Origin: Thiotrichaceae bacterium
GTDB taxonomy: Bacteria > Pseudomonadota > Gammaproteobacteria > Beggiatoales > Beggiatoaceae
Reading direction: 5' to 3'
DNA: 42,578 nt
Assembly (NCBI GenBank): GCA_016745055.1
Contig: JADGDF010000014.1
Span: 1-42,578 of the forward strand
Below the pieces are notes generated by a model. That model did no database searches. It saw only the letters and a list, made by a program, of their open reading frames with translations, and was not told the DNA's origin. The translations under genes were made by a program, and so were the position numbers. The stretch's first letter is position 1. Each line of letters begins with the position of its first letter. Positions 16,948 through 30,100 of this stretch are shown in pieces.

Positions 16948-18569
16948 TAGTTATCCGCTACACCTGCAATTTTTGCTAATTGACTTGTGGCAATTGGTGT
17001 TTCACCCGCGCGAACAAATCGACTGGCTGTTTCTAATTGAGCTAAAACACTTTCTGTTTTTTCAGCAAAATGACTTTTATTATCTTCCTCTTTAATTTCT
17101 TTAGCAATTTTAATGGTCGTATCGGGTAATTTTGCAGTCAGAGGATTTTGTGGCTCACCTTTAAATAAAAATTCATAATGTAGATGGTTACCGGTAGCAT
17201 AACCACTCCTTCCGACATAACCAATTACATCCCCTTTTTTAACTTCTTGACCTACTTTAAAATTTTCAGGATGCTTTGACATGTGAGCATACAAACTAGA
17301 ATAATCATCACCATGAGAAATCATGACTGTGCGACCATAACCGTTTTTCCAACCAACAAATTTGACGACGCCATCAGCAATGGTCATAATTTCTGTTCCC
17401 TTAATGGCTGCATAGTCAACGCCGCTGTGAAACCGCATGGTGCCAAAGATGGGATGTTTACGCATTCCATATTTAGAGGAAAGTCTGGCATTTTTGACAG
17501 GCTTTAAAAGTGCACCCGCTTCTGTCTTTTTTTCAATTTCAATAATTTTTTTGAACAGTAATTCACCATTGGGTTTATAGTAATCTGTTTTACCTTCAGG
17601 ATTAGTATAACGCACTGCATGATAAATTTTACCACTGTTAATAATTTCAACCGCTAAAATAGCACCTTCTTTTTCTTTACTTTTAAAACTATGTAATTCA
17701 TACACAATGCTAAATTTATCACCACGCCGAAATGGACGAAAATCAACATCCCAACGAAAAATATCTAACATGTTGGCAATTAATTGATCTGAAACGCCTG
17801 CTTTTTGACCCGCTGCAAACAAGGAACTCTGTACTTTGCCATAAGAAATTTTTGTGTGAGTTGTAATATCACGCGCTTGAACAGTCGCTTTAAATGTTTC
17901 TTCATCTTTATAAACCCGTAGTTCATTACGAAAATCTATCCCTAAACGAATTTCTTCAATATTACCATTTTGCTGTTTGATAGATACTTCTTGGTTGGGA
18001 TAAAGGGTGCGTAAGCTTTTTTTATGAGATTTTATTTTAAGAATTTCATGTAAATCAGCATGATTCAATCTATGCTTTTTAAACATAGAGGATAAGCTAT
18101 CACCTGAGCGAACTGTCATTTTTACCCATTGCTGATGCTCAGGCAAAATAGCAAGGGAAGACAATGGAATGTCAAGTAAGCTATCATCAAGCTTAGGTAA
18201 AGCAATTGTTTTAATTCTTGTTGTTGCAGTCACTTTGGTTGAAAGCAAACTACCCTTATCAAATAATAATGCGTGGGATACATTGGAAGGTGTTAGCAAC
18301 CAAAACAAAGTAATTAAAGTAACCAGTGTAAAAATAGCGAGACTGGCTTTAAATGAACGTTGGCCACTTTGTTGATATAGTCCACTTTCAATACTGTATT
18401 TACCGTGGGAAGAAAATTTTGCGGGTAAGGCTAGTTGGCCAGATATACCCAATAAATCACGGGTAAACATGCCAATTTTTGGACGTTCGGTTTTTGAAAT
18501 ATAGATTGCTTTAACATTTATGTCCGTAATTGACTTAAAATTGCGCTTAGTAAATAGTTGATAGTTCAT
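16947..18569 (-). CDS. mepM: LysM - M23 peptidoglycan endopeptidase (MepM-like)
   Basis: 540 aa. After about 70 N-terminal residues there is one membrane helix (75-92). A LysM/OapA-like segment (about 149-198, TVRSGDSLSSMFKKHRL) precedes the beta-rich domain 2 (about 205-345) and the M23 zinc peptidase domain (about 355-480). Zinc and catalytic residues are visible: H381 and D385 in RFHSGVDYAA, H429 in LYAHM, and H462/H464 in GNHLHYEF. The enzyme cleaves D-Ala-mDAP crosslinks for wall growth and acts in the periplasm, anchored to the inner membrane. Coupled to anmK by one shared base. M34 is an alternative start. Confidence 0.88.
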   Translation of the reverse strand: MNYQLFTKRNFKSITDINVKAIYISKTERPKIGMFTRDLLGISGQLALPAKFSSHGKYSIESGLYQQSGQRSFKASLAIFTLVTLITLFWLLTPSNVSHALLFDKGSLLSTKVTATTRIKTIALPKLDDSLLDIPLSSLAILPEHQQWVKMTVRSGDSLSSMFKKHRLNHADLHEILKIKSHKKSLRTLYPNQEVSIKQQNGNIEEIRLGIDFRNELRVYKDEETFKATVQARDITTHTKISYGKVQSSLFAAGQKAGVSDQLIANMLDIFRWDVDFRPFRRGDKFSIVYELHSFKSKEKEGAILAVEIINSGKIYHAVRYTNPEGKTDYYKPNGELLFKKIIEIEKKTEAGALLKPVKNARLSSKYGMRKHPIFGTMRFHSGVDYAAIKGTEIMTIADGVVKFVGWKNGYGRTVMISHGDDYSSLYAHMSKHPENFKVGQEVKKGDVIGYVGRSGYATGNHLHYEFLFKGEPQNPLTAKLPDTTIKIAKEIKEEDNKSHFAEKTESVLAQLETASRFVRAGETPIATSQLAKIAGVADN

Positions 18570-18730
18570 CGTCTCATTACACCGTTTAGGTATACTAGCA
18601 AAATATTTTCTAATTTTATATTTCGCATGGCTGCGTATTCGCTAATATTCTCAACTAAAATTGAGTTTGGTTAGTCTCTTGAAAATTGTACAGGCAATAA
18701 TTGTACCTTTTGATTCCTTTACTTGGCAAC

Positions 18731-18783
18731 ATTAAAAAAAATTTCTATTAGGACAACCTCATTAAAAAATTTCCTGGTAGGAT
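18731..18783. repeat. Imperfect 23-bp direct repeat, 30-bp period
   Basis: ATTAAAAAAAATTTC then TATTAGGA at 18731-18753 is echoed by ATTAAAAAATTTCC then TGGTAGGA at 18761-18783. It might be a regulator-binding pair upstream of mepM; the A-tracts may also simply bend DNA. Confidence 0.35.
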
Positions 18784-19140
18784 AGTAAACATCTTAGCTT
18801 TAGACTAGTAATGTCACAGCGTTATAGAATAAAAAGTACATTATCACTTAGAAAAAATAATTTATTATACTTCTGTAATTAATTCAAATAATTATGCCCT
18901 ATACTTCAACTATAGTATATCTTATGAACTCATTATCGTTATACTTTTCGCGTGGCACAAGAAAATCTATAACAAGTGTAGTAGCGACATGATTAGTCAT
19001 TAATATAAAATATATTAGTAAATCTATTAATCTAGCTTAAGGAATAAAGAAAGTTAGGATTCATAGAAATTTAGACTATGGCTTCACAATTAGTTGTTCT
19101 GTATAACATTTTAAATATGAAATTATATGTGCCAGTCAAG

Positions 19141-19146
19141 TATAAT
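19141..19146 (+). promoter_or_regulatory. Candidate -10 box for gyrB
   Basis: A perfect TATAAT lies 33 bp before the gyrB ATG, which would give a short leader. No good -35 hexamer is seen at the expected distance, so activity may depend on other contacts or on supercoiling. Confidence 0.4.
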
Positions 19147-19163
19147 AGACTTAATTTTCATAG

Positions 19164-21587
<2,424 letters not shown>

Positions 21588-21891
21588 GGTTTTGTATTTA
21601 ATAAAATGGAAATAAGACCTGGTTTTTAAAACCTGCCAGGTCTGATCGAAAAGTTTTGGAATTTATTAAATTCTCATTCCTTAAAGTATAAAAAATTTAA
21701 TAAAATCTACCATTGCTAAATGTGGCAGGTTTTTAAAGATGCCTGAACTTTTATAATATAAATCTTATCTTTTTTCATTGATAGTTAAGTGATGATATAA
21801 ATGTGTACAGGATTTATATTGCCTCTTTAAGTAGTTCCTTTTTGACTATCAAGTGTGACTTTTAAATTGCGGAGCCAAGTTTTTTACTTTC
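21588..21891. other. Intergenic region after gyrB with several palindromes
   Basis: 304 bp without a gene. It holds the hairpin at 21615-21643 (listed separately), a GAATTTA-T-TAAATTC palindrome near 21660, and a second partial copy of the GGCAGGTTTTTAAA core near 21724. It may contain the gyrB terminator and the promoter for the MBL gene. Confidence 0.45.
21615..21643. repeat. Perfect 8-bp-arm hairpin AGACCTGG / CCAGGTCT
   Basis: Arms at 21615-21622 and 21636-21643 enclose a 13-base loop that itself contains an ACCTG/CAGGT palindrome, so two alternative folds exist. It begins 28 bases after the gyrB stop. No T-run follows directly, so it is more like an interspersed palindromic repeat than a classical terminator. 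Confidence 0.55.
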
Positions 21892-22641
21892 ATGAATTTT
21901 CATTTCGCTATTCGTTTTTTAGGGGTTGGCAATTCTCACGCTTTAGAACTTGGCACTTCGGCATGTGTGTTAGAACAAAATCATGAACCTCTATTGTTGA
22001 TTGACTGTGGTTTAAGCACATTAGCGGCTTATGCTCATATTTATAACAACAAATTACCTCCAGCCATTTTTATTACACACACCCATTTGGATCATATTGG
22101 TGGACTCGAAAATCTATTTTATAAATCATATTTTATAAAAGGTTATACTGGAAAAATTAAATTATTTGTACCAGTGACCTTGGTCGAAATTTTACATAAA
22201 CGGATGGCTGATTACCCAAGCGTTTTAGCAGAAGGGGGTGTGAACTTTTGGGATAATTTTCAACTCATTCCTGTATCTGAACATTTTTGGTATCAAAATA
22301 TCTATTTCACTGTATTTCCGGTACGCCACCATGAATTTCATTCTGCTTATGGCATTGGCTTAGAAGGTGTTTTTCTTTTTACAGGCGACACTCGTCCTAT
22401 TCCAGAAATCATCAATAAATTTGCCTGTCGTAATGAGCTTATTTTTCATGATATCTGTCTTGTAACCAATCCTTCTCATAGCAGCATTCACGAAATAAAA
22501 GAATATTATAAAACTGAACAATTGCAGAGAATGGTGTTTTATCATTATGAATCTGAAGATGCTTCTTACGCGATTGAACAACTGGGATTTCGTGTTGCAC
22601 GGCGTGATCAAGTTTTTCCTTTGCGAAGTGAAAAAATGTAA
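21892..22641 (+). CDS. Metallo-beta-lactamase-fold hydrolase
   Basis: 249 aa. THTHLDHIGG gives the H63-x-H65-x-D67-H68 zinc motif. PVRHHEFHSAYG and FTGDTRP supply the later His and Asp ligands, and VFYHYES ends the core. The arrangement resembles RNase Z/AtsA-like single-domain MBL proteins, but I cannot name a substrate. There is no signal peptide. No Shine-Dalgarno is visible before the ATG at 21892. It lies alone between gyrB and cheR. Confidence 0.8.
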   Translation: MNFHFAIRFLGVGNSHALELGTSACVLEQNHEPLLLIDCGLSTLAAYAHIYNNKLPPAIFITHTHLDHIGGLENLFYKSYFIKGYTGKIKLFVPVTLVEILHKRMADYPSVLAEGGVNFWDNFQLIPVSEHFWYQNIYFTVFPVRHHEFHSAYGIGLEGVFLFTGDTRPIPEIINKFACRNELIFHDICLVTNPSHSSIHEIKEYYKTEQLQRMVFYHYESEDASYAIEQLGFRVARRDQVFPLRSEKM

Positions 22642-22837
22642 CAATAATACTTCACAACACTGATTTATAAATAACTTATTTTTTAGTATTTTACATACTA
22701 ATGCTTGCGTTTCACTGGGCGCTTTCTTATTATTTAAGTAAATAATAATCTGCCTGTCCTAAAGGTTCCCTAAGCCATTTTTCTGCGTTACTTAGTTACT
22801 TGCAGAGTTCTAAGCTTATCTACTTGATTACAAATTA

Positions 22838-23692
22838 ATGATAGACGACATCGAATCAGAAAATATTGAATTACAACTGTTATTGCAAGCCATTTATCTT
22901 AAATATGGTTACGATTTCAGAAACTATGCAAAAGCCTCTATCAAGCGACGAATTCAGCACCGTATGACTAAGGATGGTTTGAATAATCTAGCTCAAATGC
23001 AGCATAAGTTATTGTATGACATTGATTTTTTTGAAAAATTACTGTTAGATTTATCAATTAATGTCACAGAAATGTTTCGTGACCCGAATTTTTACACAGC
23101 CTTGCGCCAACAAGTGATTCCTGCATTAAGGAAATTTCCACACTTAAAGATATGGCATGCGGGCTGTAGTTCGGGTGAAGAAGTCTATTCAATGGCCATT
23201 ATTCTCAAGGAAGAGGGTTTATATGATCGCACACAGATTTATGCCACTGATATGAACCAGGTAATTTTAAAAAAGGCGAAAGAAGGCATTTTCCCTATTC
23301 ATCGTCTGAAACAATATACTAGCAATTATCAAAAATCTGGTGGTAAGGAATCGTTTTCTGATTATTATTCCGCACACTATGATCACGCAGTGATTGATAG
23401 TTTACTCAAAAAAAATATTTTATTTTCTGACCATAATTTAGCGACTGATGGTGTTTTTGGGGAAATGCATCTTATCATGTGTCGTAATGTTCTGATTTAT
23501 TTTACAAGAGAATTGCAAAACCGTGTATTTAGTTTGTTTTCAGATAGTTTATGCGACACTGGCTTTTTATGTTTAGGCTCCAAAGAAAGTGTACGTTTTT
23601 CTGAACATTCTCACCTGTTTGAGGACATTGCCAAGGAAGAAAAAATTTATCTAAAACATGGTGATACTTTTTATGATAGCTTGGAAGGATAA
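22838..23692 (+). CDS. cheR: CheR-type protein-glutamate methyltransferase
   Basis: 284 aa. The small N-terminal helical domain (about 1-80, ending SINVTEMFRDP) is followed by the SAM-binding domain with IWHAGCSSGEEVYSMAI (105-121), DMN for adenosine contact, NVLIYF and GFLCLGSKES. CheR methylates glutamates on chemoreceptors using SAM. No cheB, receptor or other che gene is near, so this may serve a signalling system elsewhere. Five bases separate its stop from the next ATG, so it appears to share a transcript with the permease gene. Confidence 0.9.
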   Translation: MIDDIESENIELQLLLQAIYLKYGYDFRNYAKASIKRRIQHRMTKDGLNNLAQMQHKLLYDIDFFEKLLLDLSINVTEMFRDPNFYTALRQQVIPALRKFPHLKIWHAGCSSGEEVYSMAIILKEEGLYDRTQIYATDMNQVILKKAKEGIFPIHRLKQYTSNYQKSGGKESFSDYYSAHYDHAVIDSLLKKNILFSDHNLATDGVFGEMHLIMCRNVLIYFTRELQNRVFSLFSDSLCDTGFLCLGSKESVRFSEHSHLFEDIAKEEKIYLKHGDTFYDSLEG

Positions 23693-23697
23693 ACTAG

Positions 23698-26229
23698 ATG
23701 CAAGCAATGTTATTTGCCATACGTAATTTAAAGCGTGATTGGAAAAGTACTGAATTACGGGTTTTAACCTTGTCATTAATCGTTGCTGTGGCAGCCGTCA
23801 CAGCGGTTAGTTTCTTCACCAATCGCATTCATAAAGTAATGGAATTGCAAGCGACTGAGCTGCTGGGGGCTGATTTACGTTTGTCAGCATATACTCAATT
23901 GCCGAAAACTTATGAAGATTACGCACTACAACAAGGATTGCAAATTGCTCATATCAAGCGATTTCGGAGTGTGGTATTAAAAGACGATGACACAGTCTTA
24001 GTTTCAATCAAAGCCGTGGATCAAACTTACCCTTTACGGGGGGGATTGCGCATTGCTGAACAACTCAATGCAAGTGAAGAGATTACCACTGATATTCCCG
24101 CGCCAGGACAACTGTGGTTAGAACCCAATTTATTACAGCGTTTAACATTAAACGTGGGCGACAGTTTGCAATTAGGCGAAGCTGAATTTGTGATTGCTAA
24201 AGTGTTGACTTACGAACCTGATCGCACAGGCTCATTTTTCCAATTAGCACCTCGAATTTTAATGAATTTATCAGACGTTGAGAAAACAGGGCTTATTGGA
24301 TTTGGCAGCCGAGTGAGACATCAATTATTAGTGGCAGGAGAAGCCTCAAAAATTGTTGCCTATCGTCAATGGGTAGCACCGCAACTCAAAACAGGTGAAG
24401 ACTTGCAAGGTATTGAAGATGGCAGGCCTGAATTAAGAATGGCTTTGGAAAGGGCCGAACAATTTTTGGGTTTAGCCGCCTTAGTTGCCGTCATTCTTGC
24501 CGGTGCCGCAGTGGCAGTGGCAGCGAGATATTTTGCTCAACGTCAAGCGGATGCTAGCGCCATTATGCGGTGTTTAGGCGCCACCCAAAAATTGATTTTA
24601 CATATTTATTTATTCCGCATTTTGTTTTTGGGAGTGATTGCTAGTTTTATAGGGAGTGGCTTGGGTTGGCTTGCGCAACACGGCTTGGCAGTCATGTTGG
24701 CAAATTCATTGACCGTAGGACAATTGCCTCCCCCTAACCTTACACCGGTATTACTTGGCTTTGCCGTTAGTTTTATTACCTTATTTGGATTTGCCCTTCC
24801 TCCCATTCTTCGGATTCATACTGTTTCACCCTTGCGTGTATTGCGCCATGAAATCATTGCAATACCTCCAGCCGCTTGGCAAACACTGGCCATTGCGACG
24901 ATTGCTATGGGATTACTTTTGTACTGGCAAGCGGGTGATCCGCAGTTAGCCTTATATTTTATGGGTGGCACTTTGATTGCGTTATTTGCCTTGCTGGGTA
25001 TGGCTTATCTGTTAGTACATAGTTTAGGTTTCATTCGTCGCCAAGCAGGGGTCACCTGGAAATTTGGTTTAGCCAACTTAGCTCGCCGCGCTCAAAGTAG
25101 TAGCATTCAATTGATTGCATTTGGATTAGGCATTATGGCCTTGTTATTATTAGCAATTGTACGGGTGGATTTACTTAATAGTTGGCAGGATAATTTACCC
25201 GACAATACGCCCAATCGCTTTGTTTTAAATATTCAACCACATAAAATTAGTCAGTTTCAACAATTTTTGCATCATCATTTATCAACCACATCTGATTTAT
25301 ACCCTGTTGCAATTGGCCGTTTTTTAGCAATTAATGGCCATCCTGTTTTAGCAGAAAATTACTCCAATTTTCGCGCCCAACGCTTTGCAAAGCGGACCCT
25401 TAACCTGTCCAGTGCCAATACATTACCCACCAGTAATCAATTAATTTCAGGCATATTTTGGGATGGTTCAAGCGCCAATGTGCCACAATTGGTAGACAAA
25501 ACTTGGTTGGATACCCCGCGACAATTATCAGTAGAGCAGGGATTTGCCAACACAATGGGGATTAAATTAGGAGATAGGCTGCAATTTCGTTTTGCAGGAC
25601 AAGATATTGAAGGCAAAGTCACCAGTTTGCGCAAAGTACAATGGGACTCATTTCAGGTCAATTTTTTTATACTCGCTTCACCTGATTTAATTGCTAGTTT
25701 ACCTAAAGCCTATTTAACCAGTTTTTATTTACCTGAAAATAAAACGACGTTAATAACAAAGTTGGTGAGGCAATTTCCAAGTATTACTATAGTGGATATT
25801 GGCAGTTTGATGGTTCAGGTGCGTCAAATTATGCAACGCGCTACCTTGGCCGTAGAATATGTGTTTTTATTTACCTTATTGGCAGGGCTGATGGTGCTGT
25901 ACGCCGCAATTTCAGCGAGTCAAGAGGAACGCTATTATGAAACTGCGATTTTGAGAACGTTAGGTGCTACTCGACGCCAGGTATTACAAGGCTTACTGGC
26001 CGAATTTTTAACTTTGGGTGGATTAGCAGGTTTATTGGCTGCTTTTATGGCCAGTGGTTTAGGCTATTTATTAGCCACGCATATTTTTGATTTACCTTAT
26101 CAATGGAATTATTTGGTCTGGTTAATCGGTATTTTTGGTGGCGCTTTAGGGATTGGAGTGGCCGGTATTTTAGGTACTTTTAGTGTTTTAAAAAAACCGC
26201 CTTTGGAAAAGTTGCGTTGGGGTATTTAA
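23698..26229 (+). CDS. ybbP: FtsX-type ABC transporter permease (YbbP-like)
   Basis: 843 aa. A first membrane helix (about 20-42) is followed by a periplasmic MacB-like domain, then an FtsX block with three helices (about 255-370), two further helices (about 390-445), a second periplasmic region, and a second FtsX block near the C-terminus (about 720-835, including EERYYETAILRTLGATRRQV). This two-FtsX architecture is that of YbbP, which works with the ATPase YbbA, usually near the lysophospholipase TesA. Neither is adjacent here. GGAAGGA lies before the ATG, inside the end of cheR. Confidence 0.87.
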   Translation: MQAMLFAIRNLKRDWKSTELRVLTLSLIVAVAAVTAVSFFTNRIHKVMELQATELLGADLRLSAYTQLPKTYEDYALQQGLQIAHIKRFRSVVLKDDDTVLVSIKAVDQTYPLRGGLRIAEQLNASEEITTDIPAPGQLWLEPNLLQRLTLNVGDSLQLGEAEFVIAKVLTYEPDRTGSFFQLAPRILMNLSDVEKTGLIGFGSRVRHQLLVAGEASKIVAYRQWVAPQLKTGEDLQGIEDGRPELRMALERAEQFLGLAALVAVILAGAAVAVAARYFAQRQADASAIMRCLGATQKLILHIYLFRILFLGVIASFIGSGLGWLAQHGLAVMLANSLTVGQLPPPNLTPVLLGFAVSFITLFGFALPPILRIHTVSPLRVLRHEIIAIPPAAWQTLAIATIAMGLLLYWQAGDPQLALYFMGGTLIALFALLGMAYLLVHSLGFIRRQAGVTWKFGLANLARRAQSSSIQLIAFGLGIMALLLLAIVRVDLLNSWQDNLPDNTPNRFVLNIQPHKISQFQQFLHHHLSTTSDLYPVAIGRFLAINGHPVLAENYSNFRAQRFAKRTLNLSSANTLPTSNQLISGIFWDGSSANVPQLVDKTWLDTPRQLSVEQGFANTMGIKLGDRLQFRFAGQDIEGKVTSLRKVQWDSFQVNFFILASPDLIASLPKAYLTSFYLPENKTTLITKLVRQFPSITIVDIGSLMVQVRQIMQRATLAVEYVFLFTLLAGLMVLYAAISASQEERYYETAILRTLGATRRQVLQGLLAEFLTLGGLAGLLAAFMASGLGYLLATHIFDLPYQWNYLVWLIGIFGGALGIGVAGILGTFSVLKKPPLEKLRWGI

Positions 26230-26308
26230 TATATGTTTTACTGACTGATATTATGAGTTAACAATTGCCAATTAAAGAATGAGAACAACTCAACGCTAGA
26301 ATAAATTA

Positions 26309-26380
26309 GGCGTGCAAAATTTATTTTGCAAATTAAAATTTGCACTCCAATTCATTTTTTTCTCGTTCCCAAACTCTGGT
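26309..26380. repeat. Interspersed palindromic repeat, copy 1
   Basis: Positions 26309-26348 form a nested unit: GG-C-GTGCAA at one end and TTGCACTCC at the other enclose two hairpins, TGCAAAA/TTTTGCA (26313-26330) and GCAAATT/AATTTGC (26328-26343). A second module with CCCAAACTCTG (26368-26378) follows. Both modules recur at 38.4-38.5 kb. The unit lies between the permease gene and the DUF3050 gene, so a GTG at 26312 is not a believable start. Confidence 0.65.
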
Positions 26381-26416
26381 TTACGGTCATTATCATGGCT
26401 CTTACAAAAGAATAAA

Positions 26417-27187
26417 ATGTTTATGCAACAAAAAATAACAACTGATACGCTTATTTCTTTCAAAAGTCAGCTTGAAAATCACCCTATTTATGGGGCAATG
26501 ACGACGATTGAAGATTTACAGCGTTTTATGGAACATCATGTCTATTCGGTATGGGACTTTATGTCTCTGATTAAATATCTTCAGTTAATGATTGCGCCAA
26601 CGGCTGTGCCTTGGATACCTCAAGGTGATGCAAGTATTAGACGTTTTATTAACGAATTAGTGCTTGAAGAAGAATCTGATGAAACTTATATACCAGGCCA
26701 ATTTTCCAGTCATTTTGAACTTTATCAACAAGCCATGGCAGAAATAGGAGCAAATACAGCACCTTCTGTTGAATTTATTCAAACTGTCAAAAAGCATGGT
26801 ATTAAAAAAGCCCTCAGTTTAGATTGTGTTCCGATGCCTTCACGCATTTTTTCGACAACGACTTTTTTATTCATTCAAGACAATAAGCCTCACCAAGTAG
26901 CCGCCGCACTTGCGTTAGGCCGAGAACATATTATTCCCTGTATGTTCCGGGCAATGTTACAACGCATTGGAGTATCTGCACAGGAAGCTCCTACTTTTCA
27001 CTTTTATCTGAATCGACACATCCATTTGGACGAAGATTTTCATGCCCCACTCTCCCTTAAATTATTGAACGGTTTATGTGATGGTGATGAAACTAAAGTG
27101 CAAGAAGCGACTGAAGCTGCAAATATTGCTATTAAAGCTCGTTTAACATTTTGGGATGATGTTTTGGAAACAATTTATTCTTTTTAA
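26417..27187 (+). CDS. DUF3050 family protein, haem-oxygenase-like fold predicted
   Basis: About 256 aa from ATG 26417 (26423 is also possible). TLISFKSQLENHPIYGAMTTIEDLQRFMEHHVYSVWDFMSLIKYLQ and the SRIFSTTTFLFI region are characteristic of DUF3050. Acidic and His residues cluster as in helical metal enzymes: E39-H40-H41, E84-E86, E170-H171, and HIHLDEDFH, with H203-x2-E206-x2-H209. A diiron oxygenase-like role is possible but inferred. The open frame extends to GTG 26312, but that part is intergenic palindromic repeat. Its stop overlaps that of the convergent giant kinase gene within TTAA. Confidence 0.8.
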   Translation: MFMQQKITTDTLISFKSQLENHPIYGAMTTIEDLQRFMEHHVYSVWDFMSLIKYLQLMIAPTAVPWIPQGDASIRRFINELVLEEESDETYIPGQFSSHFELYQQAMAEIGANTAPSVEFIQTVKKHGIKKALSLDCVPMPSRIFSTTTFLFIQDNKPHQVAAALALGREHIIPCMFRAMLQRIGVSAQEAPTFHFYLNRHIHLDEDFHAPLSLKLLNGLCDGDETKVQEATEAANIAIKARLTFWDDVLETIYSF

Positions 27188-30100
27188 ACTGACACAAAAG
27201 GTTCTAATAAATCGGCAATTGGGTCTGTATCGTAAACTTTAGCTGTTTCATGAATGACTTTAATCAGCGGCATTAATTGGGGATCAAGCTGAGCAAGTTC
27301 CTCTGCTTGTTCAATTAAGCCATTAATATCCCCATGCATACTTAAATCATACAAAGTTTCTATTTGTTCTGGAGATAATAAATTAATTGCGGATGCCAAA
27401 GATTCTTTAAGCTTTGAATCTGCTTTATCCGTGTCAACTATAGGCACAGAAATTACATCAACTGTTTTCCCGCGCCATTCTATGCTTTCAACTAAAGGTA
27501 AATATACTTGAAAACAACTACCTTGATTAACTTGGCTTGCAACGCATATTGTTCCCTCTAGGGCCTTTACTAGTTTCTTTACGAGAGATAAGCCTAAGCC
27601 AGCACCTTCTGATTTGTGTTTCCAATCGCTAACTTGTTCAAAGGGCAAAAATATCTTATCCAAATTGTCAGGCACAATGCCAACGCCAGTATCTTCTACC
27701 TGAAATTGAACTTTATCTTCGTAGGGTATCACGGAAAAAGTAATTTCGCCTGCCTGCGTAAATTTAATTGCATTGCTCAATAAATGAGTGAGAATTTGTC
27801 TTAGCCTTTTTTCATCAGATGATATACCCACAGGTAATTCAGGCGAACAAAAGTAATTAAATTTTAAACCTTTTTCTTGGGCGCGATGGCGAAATATTTC
27901 TATCAAATTAGTTAGAAATTTATTCAAGGGAATATCAATGGGGAAAATAGTAATTTCACCTCTTTCTACCGTCGAAATATCAATAATGTCATTAATCAAT
28001 GTCAGTAAATATTTACTACTTTGTTCAATGAGTTGGCTTCCTTCACTGATAGTTGTAGCAAGATTAGCTTTGCGGCTAAATAATTGTGTATACCCTAAAA
28101 TAGCATTAAGTGGCGTTCTTAACTCATGACTGACGTTGGCAAGAAAAGCGGTTTTAGTTTGATTAGCCACTTCAGCTTGACGACGGGTGACTTCTAATTT
28201 TTCAACAAATTTAGCATTTTCCAATGAAATAGAGATTTGGCTAGAGAGCATTTTTAATATGCGAAGACGTTGTGGCGTAAATGCACCGGTTGTCAAATTA
28301 TTTTCGAAATATAATATTGCCTGTAATTGTTGCTGGTAAATAATGGGAAAACATAGCACAGATTGAGTGTGATGCGTTTGGATGTAAACATTTTTAGTGT
28401 GCATTCCTTCCTGTGAAGCATTTGCTAACACCACATTTTCATGAGTACGAGCAACATAATTAATAATTACCTCAGGTAAGTAGTTTTTAATGGGCAAAGA
28501 TTGCAAGGTGGTAATTTCTCCTGTATCTGTTGACCCTTCTGCTTCAATTACCCATTTATCCTCGTAAGGCAAAATCAGAAAACCGCGTTCAGCCCCAGCA
28601 TTTTCAATGACAATACGCATCATTTTTTCCAAAAGCTGACTTAACACAATTTCACCAGACATTGTTTGAGCAGCCTTCATAACACTTTCTAAATCTAATA
28701 GTTGTGCGGTATTTGCTTGTGTTTTGGTTGAAACTAGAATGGCTATTTGAGAACCAATACTTGAATGATGTTGTATATTCTGAGAGGTGAACCAATGTGG
28801 GTAAGATTGTTCCAAATCAACTACTTTGGTTATAGCTCCCCATTGTTGATAGCGATAATGTGCTTCTTTTAGATAAGTTTGGGCAAATTTCTTCAGGTCA
28901 CGCTCTATATAAAATTCAGCAGCTAGTTCATAAGCTAATGCTTCTTCATTAAGATATTGATGTTTTTTTGCCCCTGCAATGGCGTGTTCATACAGTTCAA
29001 GGGCTTCCCAGTTTTTTCCTAAAACTCGGGCAATTTCAGCTTCAACTAGATCGTATTTATGCTGGAAATTCATGGGTGCATGAATGGCCCATTCTTTCAG
29101 TCGACTTTGGTTAGCGGCCACTTTTTCCAGATAAATGGCTTGCTGTTGCTCATCAACATTAAAATAATCCGCTAATAAAGCTAGGGAATAATAAAAAGCG
29201 TTATATCCCGAAGGTAATAAGCCTACGATACCATTTTCATTATTTTCTGCTAATTTTCCATTTTCTACTGCGTGTGGAAATTCTCTAAAAAGATAATGCA
29301 GCATGGTTTTAACTAAATAAAAACAGTATAAGGAAGTCACATTGTTACTTTCAATTAAAACAGGCACCTGCTGTTCTTCGTTAAAAATGTTGCCTGTGAG
29401 TACTGTTGGCTTGGGTACAATTTCCATCAGATTTAAAACAAATTGTCCCCAAATTTGAGTATAACATAGTTGAAATTCTTGCTTGAGTTTTTCAATTAAA
29501 TCAATATATTGTAAATGTTTTTGATGAGTAAATTCTAATGGCATCCCAATAAGCGCAATATTATGGCAATAATTTACTGCCGCATAGCAAGAAAATTCCA
29601 CTTCTCCTGTTTCTAGCCCAATTTGAATAGTTTTCTCTAAAGGCTCTAAGGACAGGTGAGCTGATTCCTTCCAATGAATAGTAAAAGAATAAAACTTATT
29701 ATAGACGCGACATTGAATTTGTCGTGCATCAAACTGGTCTAAGGTATTTAAAGCTAATTTACCAAACCGATAGCCAGATTTAATGTCCCCTAATACACCA
29801 CATAAAAGTAGGCCATAAAGAGCATAAGCATAGGCTGCCAGGGGAGAATTACCATATTTGACGCAGAGATCAACCATCGTAAATGATAAATTAGCCAATT
29901 TTTGTGGTTTTGTCGTATAAATAGGCCCAAACAGCATCATCAAAATATGCATTGCTGCTTGTTTTTTCTCATCTGTCATCACAGGCAAATGGGCAAGTTT
30001 TTCAATATCTAAATTTTTCAGTGGCACCTCAATTAAGGGAATATCAAGCATCTCTAACACATACAAACCAATATCTATGGCTTCGTGCATTCGGTTTTCT

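Noticed and set aside
26312..26416. GTG-initiated N-terminal extension of the DUF3050 protein
   Set aside because: It translates an interspersed palindromic repeat, and family homology begins after ATG 26417.
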